Source: DASXUG01 sp964620425 (GTDB lineage Bacteria; Pseudomonadota; Gammaproteobacteria; Burkholderiales; Methylophilaceae). From it: a DNA stretch of 64,000 nucleotides. The position numbers and the translations under genes are program-made. The stretch is from the NCBI GenBank assembly GCA_964620425.1, contig CAZUGV010000001.1, positions 124,001 to 188,000 on the forward strand. The letters run 5' to 3'. This document shows positions 47,282-55,976 of this stretch, piece after piece (the first letter of the stretch is position 1; each line of letters starts with the position of its first letter). A model generated the notes under the pieces. It had not been told where the DNA came from. It made no database searches and saw nothing but the letters and a program-made list of their open reading frames with translations.

Positions 47282-50044
47282 CTATGGCGTAATAAATACG
47301 ATTTTCCATAGTTGACGTATGCTTTCGACTTGTTTTGTCACCGATTGTTCAGGCATCCAAACATCCGGATAACCTTGCAAACGTAAATCATGCTGATGTC
47401 GCTTAAAGGTCTGATAAGCTTCAATGGCTTGTAGCCCAAGCGGTTTGGGCACCAACCCCAAATTCGCACATGCTTTCATCACATCTACACTAGCTCGATA
47501 TTGACATAAGGTATTAAACTTAGCGGTATGCGCAAGCATCAAATATTGCACAATAAACTCAAAATCTATCATGCCACCTAAGCCGTGCTTGACGTCAAAC
47601 TTACCCGCTTGATACTTAAACGCGCTTTGCATGCGCTTACGCATACTAACCACCTCGTCTCTCAATATACTTAAATCGCGTGTTTGCGAAACAATTTGTT
47701 TACGTATCGACTCAAAAGCATTCCCGACTTCCTCACTACCTGCTGCAAATCGAGCTCTAGTGATGGCTTGGTGCTCCCAAACCCATGCTTTTTCAATTTG
47801 ATATTCAGCAAAACTTTGGACAGAACATACTAATAAACCACTACCGCCGTCTGGTCTAAGTTGCATGTCAATTTCATACAATATGCCCGATGAAGTCATC
47901 GTGTTAAGCCATGCGATCACGCGCATACCCAGCTTGGTATAGACATCACGCGCATCTGCATGATCATCATCATACAAAAATACTAAATCTAAATCTGACG
48001 CATAGCCAAGCTCTCGACCACCATGTTTACCATAAGCAATAATGGCAAACGCTGGATCAACTCGATGTTTACCTTTGATTGTCGGCCATACGGTTGTGAT
48101 AACCATGCGCAAAATCATATCGGCCAAATCACTGAGATATCTCGACACCTTAAGCAAGTCAATCTCACTCAAAACATCTTCACACGCCACAGCAAACAAA
48201 CGCGCTTGCTGAAACTCTCGCAGCATATTCATTTGACGCTCGGTGTCACCATCAAGTTGCTGGAGTTGCAACTGCAACCTTTGCTCATAGACTTGCATTT
48301 TGGCCATACTTGATGAGTCATCCTCATCAAACTCACTAACGTGGTCGTCAATCAAGCTATCCAATAAAATTGGATGTTGTGTTAAATAACTGGCAAGCCA
48401 AGGGCTAGCACTCAGCAGATTCACTAAGCGGGCGAGTGCTTGAGGATATTCGGCAAAAAAAGCTAAATAGCTGGCACGTCGGCAAATGGTTTCTAATAGA
48501 TTTACCATGCGCACCAAGGTTTCACTCGCATTGTGGTACTTGCCACAGAGTTTTATCACCGTTGGCATTTGCTCATCTATCCGTATGCGGCTGACATCTG
48601 GCAAATGTTTTACGCGCTTACTTTCTCTAAATTGTGCAATTGTTTTTGCAACCTCCGCTTGTGCTTGGTAGCCATGCAATGCTAATTCTGCATGCATTTT
48701 CTCCTCACTTAAAGTGCCAAACCAAAGCGCCTTCAAGTTATCTGAGTGTTCATTTGCAGTCGGCAAAATAACAAACACTTCTGCAAACTGTGCAGATACA
48801 AAGGCACGGACTTGATCAATTTTCTGCAGTAAAGCAAACCAGTCTGGAATACCTAGATTATCTAACTGTTGCATCGCTAGTGCGATCACCTGTTGGTGCG
48901 AGTCAAACTTAGGTAAGTCATGCGTTTGCGCATCGTTATAGTATTGCAGACGATGCTCTAAATTTCGTAGGAAGATATAACTTTCTGTTAGTTGATCGCA
49001 TACCGATTGCTCAATCACGCCTTGGTCAGTGAGCAACCTTAAAACATCAAGTGTTGGGCGGATTTGTAAAGCATGATTTTGCCCACCGCGGATCAACTGA
49101 AATACCTGTGCAATAAACTCAATCTCGCGAATCCCGCCACGCCCTAGCTTAATGTTGCCATGCCTATCCTGACGATCGACATCTTGCTGAATTTGTAATT
49201 TTAGATCGCGCATGGCTGAAAACATGCTGTAATCCAAGTACTTACGATACACGAAAGGTTTGAGTAACAGTGTAACAGAGAGCGCAGGGCCAGCAATCAC
49301 ACGTCCTTTAATCCAAGCAAAACGCTCCCATTCACGTCCGTGATTTTGATAATAATCTTCTAAGCCATCTAAACTTGAAACCAGCACGCCCTCGCTACCA
49401 AACGGGCGTAAGCGCATATCCACCCGAAACACAAAACCATCTTGGGTTGGCTCATCAATCACAGCAATCAGTTTTTTAGCAACTAAATTAAAATACTCCT
49501 GATTACTTAAACGCTTATCTCCATTGGTTTCACCAGCTTGTTCATAAGCAAAAATCAAATCAATATCTGACGATACATTTAACTCGCGCCCACCCAGTTT
49601 GCCCATGCCCACTACAATCAACTCCTGAGGCTCACCACTCTGGCCGATAGGTTCACCGTACATCGGTTTAAACCATGCATCAATATGGACTAATGCAAAC
49701 TGAATCACCACTTCGGCCAAGTCACTCATGGTGTGCATCACCTCAAACAGATTAGCTAATCCATTCAAGTCTCTGAAAATTAAGCGCAATATCACAAGTT
49801 TTCTTAATTGTCTGAGCACATGTTTTAACTCAGCCTCATTTGCAATAGTTTTTTTATTCAAAAAAAGTTGCATGGCTTGGCGTGTAAACACCTCTTCACC
49901 ACTCTCAGAAAGCGCTAGCAACAACGCATCATCACTCAGTAATAATCGCTTAAAAAATGGGCTGCAATCAGCGGCGTGCTTCAATCGCAACTCAAGTTGA
50001 CTAAAGTCTGAAGATTTATCCAGTATTTGGTTAAATGTAGTCAT
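47282..50044 (-). CDS. glnE: Glutamine synthetase adenylyltransferase/deadenylase
   Basis: GlnE adds and removes AMP on glutamine synthetase in response to PII and glutamine. The 920-aa protein has two nucleotidyltransferase domains, with VVGMGKLGGRELNVSSDIDL (about 145-165) and IAYGKHGGRELGYASDLDLV (about 670-690). Each has a GlnD PII-uridylyltransferase-like helical domain after it. Both catalytic Asp pairs are present, so both activities should be intact. The length is near that of E. coli (946 aa). Confidence 0.96.
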   Translation of the reverse strand: MTTFNQILDKSSDFSQLELRLKHAADCSPFFKRLLLSDDALLLALSESGEEVFTRQAMQLFLNKKTIANEAELKHVLRQLRKLVILRLIFRDLNGLANLFEVMHTMSDLAEVVIQFALVHIDAWFKPMYGEPIGQSGEPQELIVVGMGKLGGRELNVSSDIDLIFAYEQAGETNGDKRLSNQEYFNLVAKKLIAVIDEPTQDGFVFRVDMRLRPFGSEGVLVSSLDGLEDYYQNHGREWERFAWIKGRVIAGPALSVTLLLKPFVYRKYLDYSMFSAMRDLKLQIQQDVDRQDRHGNIKLGRGGIREIEFIAQVFQLIRGGQNHALQIRPTLDVLRLLTDQGVIEQSVCDQLTESYIFLRNLEHRLQYYNDAQTHDLPKFDSHQQVIALAMQQLDNLGIPDWFALLQKIDQVRAFVSAQFAEVFVILPTANEHSDNLKALWFGTLSEEKMHAELALHGYQAQAEVAKTIAQFRESKRVKHLPDVSRIRIDEQMPTVIKLCGKYHNASETLVRMVNLLETICRRASYLAFFAEYPQALARLVNLLSASPWLASYLTQHPILLDSLIDDHVSEFDEDDSSSMAKMQVYEQRLQLQLQQLDGDTERQMNMLREFQQARLFAVACEDVLSEIDLLKVSRYLSDLADMILRMVITTVWPTIKGKHRVDPAFAIIAYGKHGGRELGYASDLDLVFLYDDDHADARDVYTKLGMRVIAWLNTMTSSGILYEIDMQLRPDGGSGLLVCSVQSFAEYQIEKAWVWEHQAITRARFAAGSEEVGNAFESIRKQIVSQTRDLSILRDEVVSMRKRMQSAFKYQAGKFDVKHGLGGMIDFEFIVQYLMLAHTAKFNTLCQYRASVDVMKACANLGLVPKPLGLQAIEAYQTFKRHQHDLRLQGYPDVWMPEQSVTKQVESIRQLWKIVFITP

Positions 50045-50123
50045 GAAAAACTCGTTCCGCTAGTGATATGATTACGAATGTTCATAAGTTAAAACAATAC
50101 TTGTATATTTTGAGGGAAGTTGT

Positions 50124-52085
50124 ATGTCTGTCATTGAAACTGTTTTATCAGAAAACCGTATATTTCCTGCGCCAGAAGTCTTTGCAAAGCAAGCAACCGT
50201 CAATAGCATTGAAGCCTATCAAACCCTATGCAGTCAAGCAGAACAAGATTACACAGGCTTCTGGGCTGACCATGCAATCAGTGAAATTAGCTGGCAACAA
50301 CCATTTACGCAAGTTTTAGATGAATCAAACGCCCCATTTTATCGTTGGTTTCATGATGGCAGACTCAACGCATCTTACAACTGTTTGGATCGCCACCTTG
50401 CCACCTCAGCCGATAAAATTGCACTAATATTTGAAGCAGATGATGGTGTAGTCACAAAACTAACGTATCAACAACTCCATAAACGTGTTTGCCGCTTTGC
50501 TAACGCGCTCAAAAACCAAGGCATCACTTCTGGCGACCGCGTTATTATCTATCTACCCATGAGTGCAGAAGCCATTGTCGCCATGCAAGCCTGCGCACTT
50601 ATTGGCGCCATTCATTCTGTCGTATTTGGTGGCTTTTCTTCAAAAAGCTTACAAGAGCGCATTACGGATGTTGGCGCTAAATTAGTCATTACCGCAGATG
50701 GTCAATATCGCGGTGGCAAAGCGATGCCGCTTAAACCAGCGGTGGATGAAGCACTGACACTAGGCGGTTGTGAAAACGTTGAAAAAGTAATCGTATATAA
50801 ACGTACTGGTGCCGATATTAGTTTGAATGCGCGTGACTTATTGTGGCACGATTTAGAAAATGCCGCTTCAGAGGTCTGTGAGCCAACATGGGTGGAAGCA
50901 GAACATCCGCTGTTTATTCTTTATACCTCTGGTTCAACAGGCAAACCCAAAGGCGTTCAGCACGCCACAGGTGGTTATTTACTTGGTGCCATAGTATCGA
51001 TGAAATGGGTGTTTGATTATAAACCGTCCGATGTGTTTTGGTGCACAGCAGACGTCGGTTGGGTTACTGGTCATAGTTATGTAGCGTATGGGCCTCTAGC
51101 GCTAGGCGCAACACAAGTGGTATTTGAAAGCGTTCCGACCTACCCAGATGCAGGGCGCTTCTGGAAAATGATAGAAACGCATAAAGTGAGTGTATTTTAC
51201 ACAGCACCCACTGCCATTCGCTCGCTGATTAAGCTGGGTGGAGATTTACCTAAACAGTACGACCTTTCAAGCCTACGTTTACTGGGCACTGTAGGCGAAC
51301 CAATCAACCCAGAAGCTTGGATGTGGTATCACAAAGTCGTCGGTCAAGAGCGTTGCCCCATTGTCGATACTTGGTGGCAAACTGAAACAGGCGCCCATAT
51401 GATTGCCCCACTTCCTGGCGCTATCGCCACCAAACCTGGCTCATGCACACGCCCATTGCCAGGCATTATGATGGATATTGTCGAAGAAGACGGCTCACAC
51501 ATTGACGGAACTGGCGGCGGGATATTGGTTGCCAAAAAACCTTGGCCATCCATGATTCGCACTATTTGGAATGACCCTGAGCGCTTTAAGCAATCTTACT
51601 TCCCAGCCGAAATGAAAGGTTATTACCTCGCAGGCGATTCTGCGCATCGCGACGCAGATGGTTATTTCTGGATTATGGGTCGCATTGACGACGTGCTGAA
51701 TGTCTCTGGTCACCGCTTGGGGACAATGGAGATAGAGTCCGCATTGGTTGCCAATCCCTTGGTGGCTGAAGCTGCTGTTGTTGGCAAACCCCATGAAATT
51801 AAGGGTGAGTCGATTGTCGCTTACGTTGTATTAAAAGGCACAAGACCAGAAGGCGAAGTCGCTAAAAATATTGTTGCGAACTTGCGTGACTGGGTGGGCA
51901 AAGAAATTGGCCCCATCGCTAAGCCAGATGAAATAAGGTTTGGCGACAACCTTCCCAAAACCCGCTCAGGAAAAATCATGCGTCGACTATTACGCAGCCT
52001 TGCAAAAGGTGAAGAAATCACTTCAGACATTTCAACTTTGGATAACCCTGCGATTTTAGATCAACTAAAAGAAATAGCAAAATAA
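50124..52085 (+). CDS. acs: Acetyl-CoA synthetase
   Basis: Acs activates acetate with ATP and CoA. The 653-aa protein shows FWADHAISEISWQQPF, the AMP-binding P-loop LFILYTSGSTGKPKGVQHAT (about 260-280), DTWWQTETGAHMIAPLPGA, and the C-terminal catalytic lysine in TRSGKIMRRLLR, the usual site of regulatory acetylation. Length and motifs match Acs rather than propionyl-CoA ligase, although overlap in specificity cannot be excluded. It is divergent from glnE; GAGGGAAG precedes the ATG. Confidence 0.94.
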   Translation: MSVIETVLSENRIFPAPEVFAKQATVNSIEAYQTLCSQAEQDYTGFWADHAISEISWQQPFTQVLDESNAPFYRWFHDGRLNASYNCLDRHLATSADKIALIFEADDGVVTKLTYQQLHKRVCRFANALKNQGITSGDRVIIYLPMSAEAIVAMQACALIGAIHSVVFGGFSSKSLQERITDVGAKLVITADGQYRGGKAMPLKPAVDEALTLGGCENVEKVIVYKRTGADISLNARDLLWHDLENAASEVCEPTWVEAEHPLFILYTSGSTGKPKGVQHATGGYLLGAIVSMKWVFDYKPSDVFWCTADVGWVTGHSYVAYGPLALGATQVVFESVPTYPDAGRFWKMIETHKVSVFYTAPTAIRSLIKLGGDLPKQYDLSSLRLLGTVGEPINPEAWMWYHKVVGQERCPIVDTWWQTETGAHMIAPLPGAIATKPGSCTRPLPGIMMDIVEEDGSHIDGTGGGILVAKKPWPSMIRTIWNDPERFKQSYFPAEMKGYYLAGDSAHRDADGYFWIMGRIDDVLNVSGHRLGTMEIESALVANPLVAEAAVVGKPHEIKGESIVAYVVLKGTRPEGEVAKNIVANLRDWVGKEIGPIAKPDEIRFGDNLPKTRSGKIMRRLLRSLAKGEEITSDISTLDNPAILDQLKEIAK

Positions 52086-52180
52086 GAAACGAACCAAAAA
52101 AATACCTTAATATTTATTTCATGTATAATTCATCAAACTGAAACATCAATATAAAATAAAAGTCATCAAGAAAACCAATT

Positions 52181-53089
52181 ATGGCAATTAAATCTAGAAG
52201 CAAAAACAAGCAAACTAAACCCGAAAAAAATTCTGGAATTACGCGTGTCGCTGGAATACAAATGGCATCGGGTCCGCATGTTGCCTCAAACTTAAGCGAA
52301 GCTGAGCGACTCATCGAAATTGCCGTTGAACAAGGCGCAAAATTGGTAGTTTTGCCCGAATATTTTGCACTCATGGGCTTAAAAGAAACCGATAAAATTG
52401 CCGCGCGTGAGCAAGAAAATTCAGGGCCAATTCAACGCTTTCTATACAAAACGGCCAAAAAACATGGCATTTGGATTATTGGCGGCTCAGTGCCTTTAGA
52501 ATGTGATAACCCCAAAAAAGTGCGCAATGCCTGCGTTGTTTACGATGACAAAGGTAAGTTAGTCGCGCGTTATGACAAAATCCACTTATTTGGTTTGGAT
52601 TTAGGTAACGAACACTATCACGAAGAAAATACCATTGAAGCGGGCGACCAAGTAGTCGTGGTAGACAGCCCTTTTGGCAGAATTGGCCTATCCATTTGTT
52701 ATGATTTACGTTTTCCAGAGCTTTATCGTGCGATGGGTAAAGTAGACATTATCGTGATTCCATCTGCATTTACCGAAACCACAGGTAAAGCGCATTGGGA
52801 ATCGCTGGTGCGCGCACGTGCGATTGAAAACCTCTGTTACGTCATCGCCCCTGCCCAAGGTGGTTACCACACATCAGGGCGCGAAACCCATGGCAATAGC
52901 ATGATTGTAGACCCATGGGGGGTGGTGTTAGATAGGTTACCTCGTGGCTCAGGTGTCGTAATGGCCTCCATTAACCCAGAGTATCAAACTAGCTTGCGCA
53001 AAAGTTTACCGGCACTCAAACATCGCACAAACTTTAAAAATGAGGAAAGAACTAACTCTAGAGTTAAGTTTGACCCAACTGCCAAGTAA
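52181..53089 (+). CDS. Nitrilase-superfamily carbon-nitrogen hydrolase (Nit/omega-amidase-like)
   Basis: The 302-aa protein has the Glu-Lys-Cys triad in LVVLPEYFALMG, ARYDKIHLFGLDLG and IGLSICYDLRFPELYR. The latter two are closest to the Nit1/omega-amidase branch, which repairs deaminated glutathione or hydrolyses alpha-keto-amides. A basic N-terminal extension (about 20 residues, KSRSKNKQTKPEKN) precedes the barrel. The neighbouring tldD is separated by 126 bp holding a dyad. The substrate is inferred only. Confidence 0.88.
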   Translation: MAIKSRSKNKQTKPEKNSGITRVAGIQMASGPHVASNLSEAERLIEIAVEQGAKLVVLPEYFALMGLKETDKIAAREQENSGPIQRFLYKTAKKHGIWIIGGSVPLECDNPKKVRNACVVYDDKGKLVARYDKIHLFGLDLGNEHYHEENTIEAGDQVVVVDSPFGRIGLSICYDLRFPELYRAMGKVDIIVIPSAFTETTGKAHWESLVRARAIENLCYVIAPAQGGYHTSGRETHGNSMIVDPWGVVLDRLPRGSGVVMASINPEYQTSLRKSLPALKHRTNFKNEERTNSRVKFDPTAK

Positions 53090-53159
53090 ATACCCCTGCG
53101 CTTCACCAGCGATTAAAACTAGTCACATTGATAGCAATTAGCTAGACCCTGCCTAGGGG

Positions 53160-53199
53160 GTACGTGTTATATTTACAGGGTATAGAATGTAACACGTAC
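53160..53199. promoter_or_regulatory. Long perfect dyad upstream of tldD
   Basis: GTACGTGTTA (53160-53169) and TAACACGTAC (53190-53199) are a perfect 10-bp inverted repeat separated by 20 bp, ending 16 bp before the tldD ATG. It may be an operator or an mRNA leader hairpin; the site covers the likely promoter zone. Confidence 0.6.
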
Positions 53200-53215
53200 A
53201 AAGATTAAGGCGGCT

Positions 53216-54682
53216 ATGAAACTAGAATCTACTCCTAACCAAGCAAATAACACTCACTTTGAAATAGCTACTGAAACACTGCTCGCACCAGCGCAGTTGG
53301 ATGTGGGGGCATTGCAAGATGTGCTTGGCAATATCATGTCACACGAGGTTGATTATGCAGACTTGTACTTTCAATATAGCCGTAGCGAAAGCTGGGGGCT
53401 AGAAGAAGGTCAAGTCAAATCTGGCAACTTTAGCATCGACCAAGGTGTTGGCGTACGCGCTGTCAGTGGCGAAAAAACGGCATTTGCCTATTCGGATGAC
53501 ATCAATTTACCTGCATTAAAACAAGCAGCCAATGCCACTAAGGCGATTGCTGCTTTAGGTGCTGAACAAACGGCAAAATCTATTGAACGCGTACAAGCGC
53601 CACAACTCTATGTGCCGCATGACCCGATTGCCTCGTTGAGCGCAGATGCAAAAGTCAAATTGCTTGAACGCCTTGAGCAATATGCACGCAAGCTAGACCC
53701 GCGCATTTCGCAAGTCATGGCATCCATCGCGGGTGAATATGAAGTCATTATGGTTGCGCGCCATGATGGTTTAATGGCTGCTGATGTTCGCCCATTAGTA
53801 CGTTTATCCATTCAAGTGATTGCGGAAAGCAATGGTCGCCGTGAACAAGGCTCCGCAGGTGGTGGTGGTCGCTTTGATTATGGTTATTTCACCGATGAAG
53901 TACTGCAAGATTACGCCCAAAAAGCGGTTCATCAAGCCATTACCAATTTAGATGCGCGCCCTGCCCCAGCGGGCAATATGACTGTAGTATTGGGCGCTGG
54001 CTGGCCTGGTATTTTATTGCACGAAGCGATAGGTCATGGGTTAGAAGGTGATTTCAACCGTAAAGGCAGTTCAGCATTTGCAGGTAGAATCGGCCAGCAA
54101 GTTGCGAGCAAGGGTATTACCGTGGTGGATGACGGGACGATTGCAGATAGACGCGGCTCGCTCAACATGGATGACGAAGGCAACCCAACAGAAAAAACCG
54201 TGTTAATTGAAGATGGTATTTTGCGTGGATATATTCAGGACAGCCTAAATGCACGCTTAATGGGCATGAACCTCACAGGCAATGCACGTCGTGAATCTTA
54301 TGCACACATCCCAATGCCACGCATGACCAACACCTACATGCTAAACGGCGACAAACCACCCGAAGAGATTATCAAGTCAGTGAAAAAGGGTTTATACGCG
54401 GCAAATTTTGGTGGTGGGCAAGTAGATATCACCAGTGGTAAATTTGTGTTTTCTGCGGCTGAAGCTTGGATGATTGAAGATGGCAAGCTGACTTACCCAG
54501 TCAAAGGGGCAACATTGATTGGCAATGGCCCAGACGTGCTTACCCGTGTTACCATGATAGGCAATGATATGGCGCTAGACAGTGGCGTGGGCACCTGTGG
54601 CAAAGAGGGGCAAAGTGTACCTGTCGGCGTTGGTCAGCCAACTTTAAAAATTAAAGGGCTTACTGTAGGCGGTACTGCTTAA
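53216..54682 (+). CDS. tldD: Metalloprotease subunit TldD
   Basis: TldD forms the zinc protease TldD/TldE (PmbA) that degrades or matures peptides such as microcin B17 and CcdA. The 488-aa protein has the metal motif LLHEAIGHGLEGDFNRKG (HExxxH, about 270) and the C-terminal cysteine segment SGVGTCGKEGQSVPVGVGQP. E. coli TldD is 481 aa. Its partner tldE/pmbA is not in this window. The N-terminal 30 residues are slightly longer than usual. Confidence 0.95.
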   Translation: MKLESTPNQANNTHFEIATETLLAPAQLDVGALQDVLGNIMSHEVDYADLYFQYSRSESWGLEEGQVKSGNFSIDQGVGVRAVSGEKTAFAYSDDINLPALKQAANATKAIAALGAEQTAKSIERVQAPQLYVPHDPIASLSADAKVKLLERLEQYARKLDPRISQVMASIAGEYEVIMVARHDGLMAADVRPLVRLSIQVIAESNGRREQGSAGGGGRFDYGYFTDEVLQDYAQKAVHQAITNLDARPAPAGNMTVVLGAGWPGILLHEAIGHGLEGDFNRKGSSAFAGRIGQQVASKGITVVDDGTIADRRGSLNMDDEGNPTEKTVLIEDGILRGYIQDSLNARLMGMNLTGNARRESYAHIPMPRMTNTYMLNGDKPPEEIIKSVKKGLYAANFGGGQVDITSGKFVFSAAEAWMIEDGKLTYPVKGATLIGNGPDVLTRVTMIGNDMALDSGVGTCGKEGQSVPVGVGQPTLKIKGLTVGGTA

Positions 54683-54777
54683 AGTCATTAAAATTAAGGC
54701 ATTGATGTAAATAGTTTTAAGAATCAATTCGGCATAAAAAATGCTTAATACCATTGCTTTTAACTGAAAGGATCAAC

Positions 54778-55095
54778 ATGTCTGACAGCAAAACCACTGA
54801 AAAAAAACCAGTTGCAAAAAAAATCACCACTAAAGCAGTAGCCAAACCTAGTACAACAACCGTAAAAAAAGTCACAGCAACGACTAAAACCAAAGTAGCA
54901 ACACCAGTTGCAGAGAAAGCTCCCGCTAAAGCACCTGCAAAAGCCAAAGGTATCAAGAAAATCGGCGCTGAACAACGCTATAAAATGGTTGAAATGGCGG
55001 CTTACTACATAGCGGAGCGCCATGGATTTGAAGGCAATCCATCTGATTTTTGGATTCAAGCAGAAGCGCAAATTGAAGCCATGTTAGCAAAATAG
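54778..55095 (+). CDS. DUF2934 protein with lysine/alanine-rich N-terminus
   Basis: The 105-aa protein has a low-complexity Lys/Ala/Thr-rich first half (KKPVAKKITTKAVAK ...; histone-H1-like composition). A DUF2934 module follows: RYKMVEMAAYYIAERHGFEG then DFWIQAEAQIEAML. The start ATG 54778 has AAGGA 6-7 bases upstream. The basic tail suggests nucleic-acid binding, but no function is known. It lies 10 bp before the nat gene and may share its transcript. Confidence 0.82.
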   Translation: MSDSKTTEKKPVAKKITTKAVAKPSTTTVKKVTATTKTKVATPVAEKAPAKAPAKAKGIKKIGAEQRYKMVEMAAYYIAERHGFEGNPSDFWIQAEAQIEAMLAK

Positions 55096-55105
55096 ATCTG
55101 CGCGC

Positions 55106-55912
55106 ATGAAGGCAAGCAACTTTGACTTACAACAATACTTTAATCGTATCAATTTTAAGTATGAACAACAAAGCATCGGTGACTTAAGTCAAAAAGTAGA
55201 CATTAACACGCTCTCTGCTATCATGCGCAACCAGCTTTTTTCAGTACCTTTTGAGAATACTGAGGTACAAGCTGGCTTGGTGCCTTCATTGGTACCCGAG
55301 CACATATTCACAAAAATCATTGAACGTAAACGTGGCGGATATTGCTACGAGGTCAATGGGATTTTTGCAATGGCGCTTAGCGCCTTGGGCATCCCCTATC
55401 ATTTTGTCGCGGCACGTCCGATGTTTTACCCAACCACACGACCCAAAACCCATATGGCAATCGTGGCGCACTTGGACGGGCAAGATTGGCTATGTGATTT
55501 AGGGTTTGGCAGTTATGGGATAAGAGCGCCATTCCCTATGCAGAACTTAGATACTGAAATTCAACAAGACCATGACACCTTCAAGCTCACAAAAGTCAGC
55601 GAGCGCGAATATTGTATACAAGCCAAAGTCGATGATAAATGGGCGAACCAATATGCTTTTGATTTACACCCACAAGAATGGGTGGACTTTGCCCCAGCCA
55701 ACTTTATGAACGCAAAACACCCAGATGCGATATTTGTTCAAAAATTACTGATCGTTCAGCACCATGCTGAAGGTCGCACCATATTGTTTGGGCGTACCCT
55801 AAAAACGATTATCAACGGCAACACACTTAGCGAAGTTATCACTGAGGATAAATTACCCGACCTAGTACTCAAAGAGTTTCGCTTAGAAATGCCTTACACT
55901 CCTACCCACTAA
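55106..55912 (+). CDS. nat: Arylamine N-acetyltransferase
   Basis: NAT transfers acetyl from acetyl-CoA to arylamines and hydrazines. The 268-aa protein has the Cys-His-Asp triad: Cys in RKRGGYCYEVNGIF (about 78), His in RPKTHMAIVAHL (about 114) and Asp in WLCDLGFGSYG (about 129). VPFENTEVQAGLVPSL and the N-terminal helical domain also match. The ATG follows the DUF2934 stop by 10 bp. The physiological substrate in this bacterium is unknown. Confidence 0.92.
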   Translation: MKASNFDLQQYFNRINFKYEQQSIGDLSQKVDINTLSAIMRNQLFSVPFENTEVQAGLVPSLVPEHIFTKIIERKRGGYCYEVNGIFAMALSALGIPYHFVAARPMFYPTTRPKTHMAIVAHLDGQDWLCDLGFGSYGIRAPFPMQNLDTEIQQDHDTFKLTKVSEREYCIQAKVDDKWANQYAFDLHPQEWVDFAPANFMNAKHPDAIFVQKLLIVQHHAEGRTILFGRTLKTIINGNTLSEVITEDKLPDLVLKEFRLEMPYTPTH

Positions 55913-55976
55913 CATCCCACTAACCGAGTTCACACAGCTATAATACCGTTTTTGCAACAATCTTACGGCTCAGCAT

